A DNA stretch of 64,000 nt. It comes from Cupriavidus basilensis (lineage in GTDB: Bacteria; Pseudomonadota; Gammaproteobacteria; Burkholderiales; Burkholderiaceae). Position 1 is the stretch's first letter. Each line of letters opens with the position of its first letter. This document shows, in pieces, positions 22,680 to 31,421 of this stretch. Location of the stretch: contig NZ_CP010537.1 in the NCBI RefSeq assembly GCF_000832305.1, positions 3,348,001 through 3,412,000 on the forward strand. Direction: 5' to 3'. The notes beneath the pieces are model-generated. The model did not search any database, had not been told where the DNA came from, and saw only the letters and a program-made list of their open reading frames with translations. The translations under genes and the position numbers were made by a program.

Positions 22680-24101
22680 TCAGGCCTCGTGCGAGCGCAG
22701 GAATCGGAAGAACTCCACCCCTTCGCGCAGGCGGCGCTTCATCATGTCCCAGCTGCCCAGCATCTCGCGCACGATTTCCCAGATCTTGCCCGGACGGAAG
22801 TAGAAGCGCTTATAGAAGGTTTCCACGCCATGGTAGATCTCTTCCTTGCTCAGGTGCGGATAGCTGATCGCGGCCAGCTGCACGCCCTTGTCGTTGACCA
22901 GGTTGATGACCTTGTTGTCTTCCAGCCAGCCGTTTTCCACCGCCTGCCGGTATAGCGTGGTGCCCGGATAGGGCGCTGCCAGCGAGACCTGGATCGTGTG
23001 CGGGTTGATGTCCTTCGCGTAGGCGATGGTCTTCTCGATCGTCTCGCGGGTCTCGCCGGGCAGGCCGAGGATGAAGGTGCCGTGGATGATGATGCCGAGC
23101 TTGCGGCAGTCCTCGGTGAAACGACGCGCGATATCGGTGCGCAGGCCCTTCTTGATATTGAGCAGGATCTGGTCGTCGCCGGACTCGTAGCCCACCAGCA
23201 GCAAGCGCAGGCCGTTCTCCTTCATGATCTTGAGCGTGCTGTAGGGCACGTTGGCCTTGGCATTGCAGGACCACGTCACGCCCAGCTTGCCCAGCCCGCG
23301 CGCGATCTCCTCCACCCGCGGCTTGAAATCCGTGAAGGTGTCGTCGTCGAACATGATCTCCTTGACCTCGGGCATGTTCTCCTTGATCCACTTGACCTCG
23401 GCGATCACGTTCTCCGGGGAGCGCGTGCGATAGCGGTGCCCGCCCACGGTCTGCGGCCACAGGCAGAAGGTGCACTTGGAGCGGCAGCCGCGCCCGGTAT
23501 AGATCGAGACGTAGGGGTGCTTCAGGTAGCCGATGAAGTAGTTGTCGATCTTCAGGTCGCGCTGGTAGATGGGTGCCACGAAGGGCAACTCATCCATGTT
23601 CTCGATCATCGGGCGCGGGCCGTTGTGCTCCTGCGAGCCATCGGGCAGCTTGTAGCTCAGGCCAAGCACGTCCTTGAGCGGCTTGCCGGCGGCCACCTCC
23701 TGGCAGGTGTAGTCGAATTCCTCGCGGCACACGAAATCGATGGCGGGGCTCGCGCCGAGCGTGCCGCCGGGGTCGACGGCGGGCTTGGCGCCCACCATGC
23801 CGATCATCACCCCGGGGTGGCGTGCCTTGAGTTCTTCCGCGAACTTGGCATCGGTGGGAAAGGACGGCGTGCTGGTATGGATGATGACCAGTTCATAGCC
23901 GGCGGCGATATCCAGCGTTTCCTGCACACCCAGGCCGTCGGCGGGCGCGTCGAGCACGCGGCTGTCCGGCACCAGGGCGGCGGGCTGCGCCAGCCACGTC
24001 GGGTACCAGAACGATTTGATCTCGCGCTTGGCTTGGTAGCGCGAGCCGGCGCCGCCGTCAAAGCCATCGAAGGAAGGCACCTGGAGGAAGAGGGTTTTCA
24101 T
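22680..24101 (-). CDS. hpnJ: HpnJ, radical SAM hopanoid-modifying enzyme
   Basis: 473 residues with an N-terminal cobalamin-domain-like region (ELVIIHTSTPSFPTD), then the radical-SAM cluster motif GRGCRSKCTFCLWPQ (CX3CX2C). SAM-domain blocks follow, such as MFDDDTFTDFKPR and LLLVGYESGDDQILLNIKKG. The ATG at 24101 (MKTLFLQVPSFDGFDGG) is the family start; an upstream open frame is not homologous. In Burkholderia cenocepacia HpnJ is needed to convert the glucosaminyl head group of bacteriohopanetetrol to the cyclitol ether. It overlaps hpnI by 4 bp, so translation is coupled. Confidence 0.93.
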   Translation of the reverse strand: MKTLFLQVPSFDGFDGGAGSRYQAKREIKSFWYPTWLAQPAALVPDSRVLDAPADGLGVQETLDIAAGYELVIIHTSTPSFPTDAKFAEELKARHPGVMIGMVGAKPAVDPGGTLGASPAIDFVCREEFDYTCQEVAAGKPLKDVLGLSYKLPDGSQEHNGPRPMIENMDELPFVAPIYQRDLKIDNYFIGYLKHPYVSIYTGRGCRSKCTFCLWPQTVGGHRYRTRSPENVIAEVKWIKENMPEVKEIMFDDDTFTDFKPRVEEIARGLGKLGVTWSCNAKANVPYSTLKIMKENGLRLLLVGYESGDDQILLNIKKGLRTDIARRFTEDCRKLGIIIHGTFILGLPGETRETIEKTIAYAKDINPHTIQVSLAAPYPGTTLYRQAVENGWLEDNKVINLVNDKGVQLAAISYPHLSKEEIYHGVETFYKRFYFRPGKIWEIVREMLGSWDMMKRRLREGVEFFRFLRSHEA

Positions 24102-25375
24102 AGCAGCCTCGGGGGATTCAAGCCGTTTGTCGAACGGGACGACTGGCGTTCCGGCACGCCATTGTCTGTCCCCTCCGTCATCAAGGGAAGGGGGCGACGC
24201 GTTACGCGAGCACCCTGGTAAGGTTCCATGGCCGCACGCGCCACCGGCGCGCGCGGCTGCGGCGGCGCGTCGGCTGTGGGCGGGTCTCGCACCGGCAATA
24301 TCCGATCGCGCCAGCGCACCTGCGAACCAGCCAGTGCAACCGCCCACTCCACGAGCAGCAGGGTATCACGCAGCGGCGCCATCAGCGCGGCGCCGATGCG
24401 CCCGGCCAGGATGCTGCGCGCCAACCCGCCCACCAGCACCGCGGCCAGCACCAGCGGCTGCGGCGAAAGCCAGGCGGCCAGCGCCAGCATCGGCCAGGTG
24501 AACGTGATGAAGGTGAAGGCGAAGCCAGCCGGATTGAGCGAGCGGATGGTGCGCATCCACCGCAATTCATGCGCCCAGAGATCAGAAAGACTGGATTCCG
24601 TCACATCGGTGGTGACCATCTCATCCGACAGCACTGTCTCCAGACCCCGCCGCCGAACCAGCTCGCCCAGCCAGAAATCGTCAGCAAGCCGGTTGGAAAG
24701 CGCTTCGAACCCGCCAATTGCGGCCAGCGCGTCACGCCGCATGGCAATGGTGGCGCCAAAGCAAAAACTGCGGGAGCCGCCCGCGTGGGCGATCCGCACC
24801 GAAGGCGCGAACCAGTGGTCGATAAATCCCGCCCCCAGGCGCGACCAGAAGCCGCCGACCGGATGGCCGCGATACAGGCAAGTCACCACACCGACCGGGG
24901 CATCGGCCAGGGGGGCGGTAACGCGTGCCAGATAATCCGGCGCCACGGCAATGTCGCTATCGGCGACCACCAGCCATGCGTGGCGCGCGCTGGCGCAAAG
25001 GTTGATCAGGTTGCTGGCCTTGAGATTGCTGCCATGCACCCGGGGATCGATGACCAGGTCGATCTCGCAGGCGGGGAAATCGGCGCGCAAGCGCTCCACC
25101 ACGCCAATGGCAGGATCGTCGGCGGCGCGTACGCCAAACACGATCTGGTAGGCGGGGTGCTGCTGTCGGCACAAGGTGGCCAGGTTTTCGTAGAGACGAG
25201 GCTCGGCGCCGCACAGTGGCTTGAGCACGCTCACCGGGCGAAGGCTCGCGCTATCCGGGGCTACGCAGGCGGGGGCTGGGCCGGGCGAGGACCGTCGGCT
25301 GATCCACGCCGCCGCCACGGCATATCCTGCCGCGAGCCATGCCACTGCCGGACCAGCAAGCCCTCCCAACGTCAT
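24098..25375 (-). CDS. hpnI: HpnI, ceramide-glucosyltransferase-like hopanoid glycosyltransferase
   Basis: 425-residue membrane glycosyltransferase of the GT21 (ceramide glucosyltransferase) type: an N-terminal membrane helix, VSVLKPLCGAEP, the D-x-D region WLVVADSDIAV, the acceptor Asp in LADDFWLG and the HELRWMRTIRS (Q/R-xx-RW-like) motif, then C-terminal membrane helices. It would add N-acetylglucosamine to bacteriohopanetetrol, the first of the HpnI-HpnK-HpnJ steps. A Pro/Arg-rich C-terminal tail of about 60 residues looks non-conserved. It is first gene of the operon, with its promoter in 25376-25617. Confidence 0.9.
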   Translation of the reverse strand: MTLGGLAGPAVAWLAAGYAVAAAWISRRSSPGPAPACVAPDSASLRPVSVLKPLCGAEPRLYENLATLCRQQHPAYQIVFGVRAADDPAIGVVERLRADFPACEIDLVIDPRVHGSNLKASNLINLCASARHAWLVVADSDIAVAPDYLARVTAPLADAPVGVVTCLYRGHPVGGFWSRLGAGFIDHWFAPSVRIAHAGGSRSFCFGATIAMRRDALAAIGGFEALSNRLADDFWLGELVRRRGLETVLSDEMVTTDVTESSLSDLWAHELRWMRTIRSLNPAGFAFTFITFTWPMLALAAWLSPQPLVLAAVLVGGLARSILAGRIGAALMAPLRDTLLLVEWAVALAGSQVRWRDRILPVRDPPTADAPPQPRAPVARAAMEPYQGARVTRRPLPLMTEGTDNGVPERQSSRSTNGLNPPRLL

Positions 25376-25617
25376 CTCGGCCAGCCCTCAAATAAGGTTT
25401 TGACTAAAGTTGTACGGTATAGCGCAAATACTTAAGGAAGTATTAAGGCGAAATATGACGTACAGAAGTTATTTCGTCCACTAGTAAGATCGCGGATGGC
25501 GTGGGGACAACGTGGAGTACCCAAAGTGGACGAGAAAGATATTGATAACAATTCTTGTTAATTCCATTTTTATCGGAAGGACCAGGCCCGGGGACAGGCC
25601 CTGAGCGCCAGCTACGC
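25376..25617. promoter_or_regulatory. hpnI upstream region and rraA-like 3' hairpin
   Basis: An A/T-rich 240-bp gap between the hpnI start and the RraA-like stop, both leftward, which should carry the hpnIJKL promoter. CTGAGCG (25601-25607) and CGCTCAG (25615-25621) form a perfect 7-bp inverted repeat around the RraA-like stop codon. No T-tract follows on the minus strand, so it is a weak terminator candidate at best. Confidence 0.45.
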
Positions 25618-26352
25618 TCAGAGCGCCTCGCCCTCCTTGAGCACGCCCGCCGCCCGCAAGGACGCGTCGAGCCAGGCCGGGCGCAATGCCTGGCCTGACC
25701 GGATGCCGTCGATCCGCTTTCGCTCCGCCGTCACCTTCTCGGCCGCCCTCCCGATCAGCCCGGCCACCTTTTCGCGCTCGATCACCACCACGCCATCGGC
25801 GTCGCCGATCACAAGATCACCGGCCCTGACCGTGACGCCGCCGCATTGAATCGGATGGTTGACGCGGCCGGGCACAAGCTTGGTGGGACCATTTGGATTT
25901 GTGCCAACGGAATACATCGGAAAGCCCAGTTCACGAATCTCATCGGCGTCGCGCGATGCCGCGTCCAGCACCACCGCCGCCACGCCAAGCGCCTTGCACT
26001 GGTTCGTCATGATGGCACCCATCAGCGCGCACGACTGGTCGCCCTTGCCGTCCACCACAATCACGTCGCCTGGCTTTGCGAGCGCCATGGCGGCGTGAAT
26101 CATCAGGTTGTCCCCCGGCCGGACTTCGACCGTGAGCGCGGTCCCGCAGAAGCGGCTCGCGCGGTCGAGCGGTGCGATGCGCCCGTGCATGCCGCCCCGG
26201 CGCCCCGCCACATCCGCGAAGATCGAAGCGGCGAACCGAGACGCCTGCTCGATCAGGTCCGGGCGAACACGCTCGAAGTCCCGGACCATATCCGGCAGGC
26301 TGCCCTCGACGTCCATGTCGACGTCCATGTCGATGTCCATGTCGATGTCCAT
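25618..26352 (-). CDS. RraA-like / 4-hydroxy-4-methyl-2-oxoglutarate aldolase-family protein
   Basis: About 244 residues. Family blocks are GTALTVEVRPGDNLMIHAAM, GDVIVVDGKGDQSCALMG, the metal/substrate motif VVLDAASRDADEI and GDLVIGDADGVVVI. The RraA fold includes the RNase E inhibitor and the HMG/CHA aldolases. The Asp-Arg-Asp region and the catabolic neighbourhood (aminotransferase, Bug receptor) favour an aldolase or a decarboxylase-like role. The ATG at 26352 gives an odd N-terminus MDIDMDIDMDVDMDVEG encoded by a 12-bp tandem repeat; the family core begins around MVRDFERV. It starts 11 bp after the Bug receptor gene in the same operon. Confidence 0.85.
   Translation of the reverse strand: MDIDMDIDMDVDMDVEGSLPDMVRDFERVRPDLIEQASRFAASIFADVAGRRGGMHGRIAPLDRASRFCGTALTVEVRPGDNLMIHAAMALAKPGDVIVVDGKGDQSCALMGAIMTNQCKALGVAAVVLDAASRDADEIRELGFPMYSVGTNPNGPTKLVPGRVNHPIQCGGVTVRAGDLVIGDADGVVVIEREKVAGLIGRAAEKVTAERKRIDGIRSGQALRPAWLDASLRAAGVLKEGEAL
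26308..26352 (-). repeat. 12-bp tandem repeat encoding Met-Asp-rich N-terminus
   Basis: Nearly four units of GACATGGACATC/GACATGGACGTC encode a repeating M-D-[I/V]-D tetrapeptide at the very start of the RraA-like protein. The array is in frame (12-bp unit), so length changes would keep the frame but alter the N-terminus. It also offers several alternative ATG codons. Confidence 0.85.
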
Positions 26353-26363
26353 GCCGTGTCTCC

Positions 26364-27338
26364 TTAGTTCAGCGTGACGTTGGCTTCTTTGATCACGCTG
26401 ACCCATTTGCGCTTGTCGGTGGCCAGGAACTCGCGGAATTTATCCGACGTGCTGCCAACCACCTCCATGCCGTCCTGGCTCAGGCGCTGCGCAATCTCCG
26501 GCTGGCGCAGCACCTGCGCCACGTCGTGCTGCAAACGCGCCACCACGCTGGCCGGCGTGCCCTTGGCCGCGCAAAGCCCGGTCCACGCCACGGGGTCAAA
26601 CCCCGGCACGCCCGACTCCGCGAATGTCGGCACGTCGGGCAGCGATTGCAGGCGCTGCAGCGACGCCACGCCAAGCACGCGCAGCTTTCCGGATTTCGCG
26701 TAAGGCAATGAGCTGATGGGCTGATCGAAGATCAGGGAGACCTGGCCGCCGAGCAGGTCCGTCATCGCCTGGCCCGTGCCCTTGTAAGGCACATGGACAA
26801 TGTTGATGCCGGCACGCAGCTTGAGCATCTCGCCCGCGAGGTGGCCCGCCGTGCCATTACCGGACGAAGCAAAGTTCAGTTTGCCCGGATTGGCCTTGGC
26901 ATACGCGATCAGCTCCCTGACGTTGTGGATGGGCAGCGCCGCGTTGACCAGCGCGATATATGGCGTGTTGGCGATCAGGGACACCGGAATGATGTCGGTC
27001 TGCGGATCGTAGCTGACCTTCTGCAAGGACGGCTGGATGGACAGCATCCCCGTGGTGCAGATCATCAGCGTGTGGCCATCGGCTGGCGCCTTGAGCATGG
27101 TGTCGGCCGCGATGTTGCCGCCGGCGCCGGGGCGGTTGTCGATCAGCACCTGCTGGCCCAGGGCCTCGGACAGCTTGGGCGCAAGCAGACGGGCGACGAT
27201 ATCGTTCGAGCCACCAGGAGAAAAGCCCACAAGGATGCGGATCGGCCTCGAGGGATACGCGGGCTCGCCATGGGCAGCCGTGGCAAGCAGCGGCAAGCCC
27301 GCCGCGACGAGGCGAAGACACTTCAGCAGAAAGTTCAT
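26364..27338 (-). CDS. Bug-family (TctC-like) periplasmic solute receptor
   Basis: 324 residues. A signal peptide (LLKCLRLVAAGLPLLATAAH, cleavage near HGEP) leads to the tripartite tricarboxylate receptor domain with YPSRPIRILVGFSPGGSNDI, GQQVLIDNRPGAGGNIAADT and IVHVPYKGTGQAMTDLLGG, all hallmark Bug motifs. These receptors are greatly expanded in Burkholderiales and bind carboxylates or small aromatic acids in the periplasm. No TctA/TctB membrane partners adjoin it, as is usual for orphan Bug proteins. It lies 42 bp downstream of the aminotransferase gene. Confidence 0.93.
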   Translation of the reverse strand: MNFLLKCLRLVAAGLPLLATAAHGEPAYPSRPIRILVGFSPGGSNDIVARLLAPKLSEALGQQVLIDNRPGAGGNIAADTMLKAPADGHTLMICTTGMLSIQPSLQKVSYDPQTDIIPVSLIANTPYIALVNAALPIHNVRELIAYAKANPGKLNFASSGNGTAGHLAGEMLKLRAGINIVHVPYKGTGQAMTDLLGGQVSLIFDQPISSLPYAKSGKLRVLGVASLQRLQSLPDVPTFAESGVPGFDPVAWTGLCAAKGTPASVVARLQHDVAQVLRQPEIAQRLSQDGMEVVGSTSDKFREFLATDKRKWVSVIKEANVTLN

Positions 27339-27380
27339 GGTGCGCCCTGGTGGATGGAGTCAAGGAAGGTCGTGCGATGC

Positions 27381-28586
27381 CTAGCGAATCAATGCGGCGG
27401 CCGCGGCTTCGATCCGGCGGCAGCCCTCGTCCAGTTGCGCCATGCTGGCGGCAAACGAAAGCCGGAAGTGCGTATCGACGCCGTAGGCGGAGCCCTGCAG
27501 TACCGCCAGATCCTGCGAGTCCAGCACCCAGTTGACCCAGTCGTCGCTGGACCGGATCACCGAGCCGTGCGGCGTGCGCGCGCCGATCAGCGCTTCGCAC
27601 GAAGCAAAGACATAGAAGGCGCCGGCTGGCGCCTGGCAGTGAATGCCGTCGACCTGCCCGAGCGCGGCAACGACCCTGTCCCGGCGCGCCTGGAACACCG
27701 CCTTGTTGGCCGCGATGAAGTCCTGCGGGCCGTCCAGCGCCGCGATCGCCGCGGCCTGCGCCACCGCATTGGCACCGGACGTGCTTTGCGATTGCAGCTT
27801 CACCATCGCCTTGATGAGCGGCGCAGGCGCGCCGGCGTAGCCGATGCGCCAGCCCGTCATCGCGTAGGCTTTCGAGACGCCGTTGATGGTCAGCGTGCGC
27901 GCCTTCAGTGACGGAGCGGCTTGCGCCAGCGTGACAAAGGCGGCGCCGTCGTAAGTGAGGTGCTCGTAGATGTCATCCGTCATCACCCAGACGTGCGGGT
28001 GACGCTCCAGTACCTCGGCAATGGCAACCAGCTCCGTGCGGGTATAGGCGGCGCCGCTGGGGTTGTTCGGCGAATTGAGGATCAGCCAGCGAGTGCGCGC
28101 GGAGATGGCACGCTCGAGCTCCTCGGGCGTGAGCTTGAACCCGTTCTCCGCCTGGCATGCCACGAACACCGGCACGCCACCGGCAAACAGCGTGATATCC
28201 GGGTACGACACCCAGTATGGCGCGGGCACGATGACCTCGTCGCCCTGTTGCACCGTGCACATGAGCGCATTGAAGATGACCTGCTTGGCGCCGGTGCTGA
28301 CGATGATCTCGCTGGCCGCATAGTCGAGACCGTTCTCCCGCTTGAATTTTTGCGCGGCGGCGTGGCGCAGCTCGGCCGTGCCCCCCACATCGGTGTAGCG
28401 CGTCTTGCCGGCTTGCATCGCACGCCAGGCGGCTTCCCGGATGTGGGCCGGGGTCTCGAAGTCCGGCTCCCCGGCGGTGAGGCCGATCACATCGCGCCCC
28501 GCGGCGCGGAGCTCCCGCACGCGTTGGCCCGCCATGGAACTGGGAGAGGGCTTGATTCGGTTGAGTCGGTCGGTGAGCGAAAGCAT
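27381..28586 (-). CDS. Class I PLP aminotransferase (aspartate aminotransferase-like)
   Basis: 401 residues of fold-type I aminotransferase, subgroup I-gamma. Motifs are LTAGEPDFETPAHI, IFNALMCTVQQGDEV, LILNSPNNPSGAAYT, the catalytic Lys in INGVSKAYAMTGWRIGY and the C-terminal substrate Arg in FRLSFAAS. The ATG at 28586 (MLSLTDRLNRIKPS) is the typical start; the longer frame to 28646 has no support. It is the first gene of an operon with the Bug receptor and the RraA-like protein, divergent from a LysR regulator. The set suggests transamination of an imported amino or keto acid followed by aldol cleavage. Confidence 0.9.
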   Translation of the reverse strand: MLSLTDRLNRIKPSPSSMAGQRVRELRAAGRDVIGLTAGEPDFETPAHIREAAWRAMQAGKTRYTDVGGTAELRHAAAQKFKRENGLDYAASEIIVSTGAKQVIFNALMCTVQQGDEVIVPAPYWVSYPDITLFAGGVPVFVACQAENGFKLTPEELERAISARTRWLILNSPNNPSGAAYTRTELVAIAEVLERHPHVWVMTDDIYEHLTYDGAAFVTLAQAAPSLKARTLTINGVSKAYAMTGWRIGYAGAPAPLIKAMVKLQSQSTSGANAVAQAAAIAALDGPQDFIAANKAVFQARRDRVVAALGQVDGIHCQAPAGAFYVFASCEALIGARTPHGSVIRSSDDWVNWVLDSQDLAVLQGSAYGVDTHFRLSFAASMAQLDEGCRRIEAAAAALIR

Positions 28587-28739
28587 GCGGCGTGGCCATG
28601 GAAGGGATCTTGCGAGAAAGTATCCGCCACCGCGCCGGCCCGGCAAAACGAGAAATCGGATTGCGCCGGTATTCCATTTTTTCGTGATGATGGCATCGTT
28701 GGTGCGAGAATATGTCGCCGCACAGAATCGGGAAATCCA
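28587..28739. promoter_or_regulatory. Divergent LysR/aminotransferase control region
   Basis: 153 bp between the two divergent start codons, the expected site of LysR binding and of both promoters. The A/T-rich patch near 28675-28690 (TTCCATTTTTTCGTGATG) is the likely core. I could not fix an unambiguous T-N11-A operator, so only the region is annotated. Confidence 0.5.
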
Positions 28740-29657
28740 ATGTCAGTCACGTTCAAGCAACTCGAAGCCTTCTACTCCTGTGTGACGCATGCATCCTTCA
28801 GCTCGGCGGCGACCAAGCTCCACGCGACGCAATCGGCCATGTCCAAGCGTGTCGGCGAACTGGAGGCGATCCTGGGCGTGCAACTCGTCCACCGCACGCC
28901 AAAGGGCCTCGTGCCCACCCATGCCGGCAGCCGGCTCCTGACCCTCGCCGAAGACGCCATGCGGCTGCGCGAGCGGATCAATGCCGAGGTCGGGCAGGTC
29001 GACAAGCTCACCGGCACCTACCGCATCGGCGTCACCGAGCTCATCGCGCTGACCTGGCTGACCAAGCTGCTCAAGGAACTCAAGAACCGGCATCCAGACC
29101 TTCAACTGGAACCGGTGGTCGATGCGGGCATGAACTTGTTCGAAGGCCTGGAGGCAAACAAGATCGACCTGGCGATCCTGCCGGGCACGTTCTGGGGCGA
29201 AGCCTACAAGACGGTGGAGGTCGGCCGCGTGGAAGATCTGTGGATGGCAAGCCCCAACCTCGCGTTACCCGACAGGCCGCTGCGCCCCGAAGAATTTGCC
29301 CGGTATCCCGTGCTGGAGCAATCCATCGGGTCCGCGAAGAACACCTTCTACGGCGCTTGGCGCCGGGAGCATGGATTCAGGTTCAAGAAGGTATTTGCCA
29401 CCAACAGCCTGACCGTATTGAGAGCACTGACCATCGAAGGACTCGGCATCAGCCAGCTTGCCCTGGACTACTTCGCCACGGATATCGAGCGAGGGCTCCT
29501 GCGCGTGGTAAAGAGCGACCCCATGCCACCGCCCCTGGTTTACTCCGCCGTGTACCGGGACGATGCCTTCAGCGCGGCGCTGGATGTCATTGCCGAGGTC
29601 GGCCGGCTTGTGTGCGACTTCTCGCGCGGACCGCATGATCTTGCGGTGACGCGGTGA
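28740..29657 (+). CDS. LysR-family transcriptional regulator
   Basis: 305 residues. An N-terminal winged HTH (FKQLEAFYSCVTHASFSSAA, then SKRVGELEAILGVQLVHRTP) is followed by the linker and the periplasmic-binding-like effector domain (YRIGVTELIALTWLTKLL). The ATG at 28740 is dictated by the HTH position. It is transcribed divergently from the aminotransferase operon with 153 bp between start codons, the usual arrangement for a LysR activator of its neighbour. The inducer is probably a substrate or intermediate of that operon. It is the last gene before the composition and gene content change. Confidence 0.92.
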   Translation: MSVTFKQLEAFYSCVTHASFSSAATKLHATQSAMSKRVGELEAILGVQLVHRTPKGLVPTHAGSRLLTLAEDAMRLRERINAEVGQVDKLTGTYRIGVTELIALTWLTKLLKELKNRHPDLQLEPVVDAGMNLFEGLEANKIDLAILPGTFWGEAYKTVEVGRVEDLWMASPNLALPDRPLRPEEFARYPVLEQSIGSAKNTFYGAWRREHGFRFKKVFATNSLTVLRALTIEGLGISQLALDYFATDIERGLLRVVKSDPMPPPLVYSAVYRDDAFSAALDVIAEVGRLVCDFSRGPHDLAVTR

Positions 29658-29865
29658 GCGCCTGTTGCGCCGTCAGTTCGATGCGCTCGCCTGCTGCTGT
29701 AACCAAGAGACGCTATCGCTTCCGCAGGCGTGATTGCTCGATCCCCCCTGAACCGCTTTGCGGTTGGGCAGCCAGGCAAGAGGTTCGGAAGCGAATCATC
29801 TCCTTCGCCCCCGTCGGGCCAATATGACGGCGCTTGGACGGGAGTATGTCCCTGGCAAGCCTGCA

Positions 29866-30066
29866 ATGCTCACTCTCGATGTTCAGCAACCGATTCGATC
29901 TTCGCTTGCATCAATAACCACAGAGGTAGACTTCGTTGAACGCGACGCCGAAGTCAAACCGTCGTCATCGCACAGCTCCCTCACCACGCACGACGAAAAC
30001 GGGCAAGAAGTGAAAATCCTGAGCGACAACATGCCGTTCGGCCGCCCCGGCGCGGGCCCGAGGCGG
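29866..30066 (+). pseudogene. Dyp-type peroxidase fragment
   Basis: The translation TTEVDFVERDAEVKPSSSHS, then LTTHDENGQEVKILSDNMPFGRPG, matches the middle of class B Dyp-type (YfeX-like) haem peroxidases, where an S-H-x-x-L segment is followed by EL/VKILRDNMPFG. The next family block, EFGTYFIGYARxP, is missing: the frame reads into unrelated sequence just after GRPGAG. Neither the N-terminal half nor the proximal haem-ligand region is found. It is a relic of about 60 codons in the 29658-30078 gap, and the gap holds no other supported gene. It lies at the left edge of the accessory-type region. Confidence 0.65.
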
Positions 30067-30078
30067 CATTCCTGCGGC

Positions 30079-30579
30079 TCAGAGAATCATTGGTCTGTCG
30101 CTCAACTCGTTCTTGCCGCTGGCCTGCGCGGGAAAATGCCTGCCCAGATGCCGGCTGATGGCCTGAACGCCGGCGATAACACCACGTTGATACTCAGCGC
30201 GTCGGAAGGCAGCCTCCATTTCCCTGCAAACGACATCCCACTCACCGGGCTCGACCTTCGCGTGGATGCCACGGTCAGCAACAATTTCAACGCTGCGATC
30301 TGCCAGCAATAGGTAAATCAGGACACCATTGTTATGTTCTGTATCCCAGACGCGCAACTGAGAGAAGACTTCGACGGCACGCGCGCGCGCCAGCCCCCCC
30401 TTGAATAGGCTCGTGAGGCTCAGCGCCCCCTCCACCGCAAAACAGAGCTGTCCGATATGTGTCGACTCGCTTTCTGCAATGGCTTGCTCGATTGCGCGCA
30501 GGGTCTCCTGCGGGAAGGCTTGCCTGACCTGCCAGTGAGTCATCAGCAGATGCCTAACGATGCGTTTGACGTTTTCCAT
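30079..30579 (-). CDS. TPM-domain protein (soluble form)
   Basis: 166 residues starting MENVKRIVRHLLMTHWQVRQ. The core (IEQAIAESESTHIGQLCFAV, then WDTEHNNGVLIYLLLADRSVEIVADRGIHAKV) is the TPM fold seen in the shorter partner of lemA/TPM operons. The family strand D-N-G-V-L-I-x-x-xxD-R appears here as NNGVLIYLLLADR. The start codon overlaps the stop of the preceding TPM gene (ATGA). There is no signal peptide, so it would be cytoplasmic or membrane-associated. TPM proteins are linked to membrane-complex maintenance and envelope stress, and the exact activity is uncertain. Confidence 0.82.
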   Translation of the reverse strand: MENVKRIVRHLLMTHWQVRQAFPQETLRAIEQAIAESESTHIGQLCFAVEGALSLTSLFKGGLARARAVEVFSQLRVWDTEHNNGVLIYLLLADRSVEIVADRGIHAKVEPGEWDVVCREMEAAFRRAEYQRGVIAGVQAISRHLGRHFPAQASGKNELSDRPMIL

Positions 30580-31421
30580 CACCACTTGCCCGAGGCACCG
30601 CCGCCGCCAAAGCCGCCGCCACCGCCACCGAATCCCCCAGAGCCCGAGCGGCCACCCGAGCGGCCCCCGATACCCAGCAAGCCCATGTGCCCGCCGCCCA
30701 GCAGCGTAAACAAGAGCGCGATTGCCGCCGCAACGATGGCAGCAAAGATGGCGCCGGAAAGCATCCACGCGACCACACCGACGGCGCCACCGGTCGCGAC
30801 TGCACCCGGGAACCTCCCCAGCATGGACCGCAATACCCCACCCAGAACCAGAGTGAGCACAAGAAGGATTGGCATCAGTTGCCGGACAGTGTCCCCCCTA
30901 TCCCCTGCCGTTTCCTTTGGCGGTGGCAGTGGCTCCCCTCCGATAACCCCAAGCATGCGGTCAACGCCTGCCGCCACGCCGCCGTAAAAATCGCGCTGCT
31001 TGAATCGAGGCACGATATCCTCACTGATGATGCGCTTGCTCGCAGCGTCAGTCAGGACGCCTTCGAGGCCGTAGCCCACCTCAATACGAAGCGTGCGGTC
31101 ATCCTTGGCAATGATGAGCAGTGCGCCGTCATCTACGCGCTTGCGTCCCAGCTTCCATTGCTCAACCACGCGAAGGGAGTACTGCTCGATGGTTTCAGGT
31201 TGGGTGGTGGGAACGATGAGAATCGCAACTTGCGCTCCCTTCTTTGCTTCGAAGGCCTGCAGCGTCTGGTCCAGGGACGCCTGCTGCTCGCGCGTGAGCG
31301 TGCCAGTCATGTCCGTCACTCGCGCGGTCAACGGCGGAACAGCAACATCGGCAATGGCCCCGAGAGACGCAAAGGCTGTCAGTGCTAGAAGCAGGCCTCG
31401 TGCTGCCGAGAGCAGGTTCAC
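30579..31421 (-). CDS. TPM-domain membrane protein (YgcG family)
   Basis: 280 residues: a signal peptide, a periplasmic TPM domain (VTDMTGTLTREQQASLDQTL, RKRVDDGALLIIAKDDRTLR, VGYGLEGVLTDAASKRII), then two membrane helices (RQLMPILLVLTLVLGGVL and a second near residue 220). A Gly/Ser-rich tail (SGGFGGGGGGFGGGGASGKW) closes the protein. That layout is standard for YgcG-type TPM proteins. It overlaps lemA upstream by 4 bp and the soluble TPM gene downstream by 1 bp, forming a tight three-gene operon. A role in envelope homeostasis is known of the family; a specific function here is inference. Confidence 0.9.
   Translation of the reverse strand: MNLLSAARGLLLALTAFASLGAIADVAVPPLTARVTDMTGTLTREQQASLDQTLQAFEAKKGAQVAILIVPTTQPETIEQYSLRVVEQWKLGRKRVDDGALLIIAKDDRTLRIEVGYGLEGVLTDAASKRIISEDIVPRFKQRDFYGGVAAGVDRMLGVIGGEPLPPPKETAGDRGDTVRQLMPILLVLTLVLGGVLRSMLGRFPGAVATGGAVGVVAWMLSGAIFAAIVAAAIALLFTLLGGGHMGLLGIGGRSGGRSGSGGFGGGGGGFGGGGASGKW

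Noticed and set aside
29658..29865. tRNA or integrase attachment site at the boundary of the accessory region
   Set aside because: No tRNA-like cloverleaf or flanking direct repeat could be recognised, and no integrase gene is present in the window.
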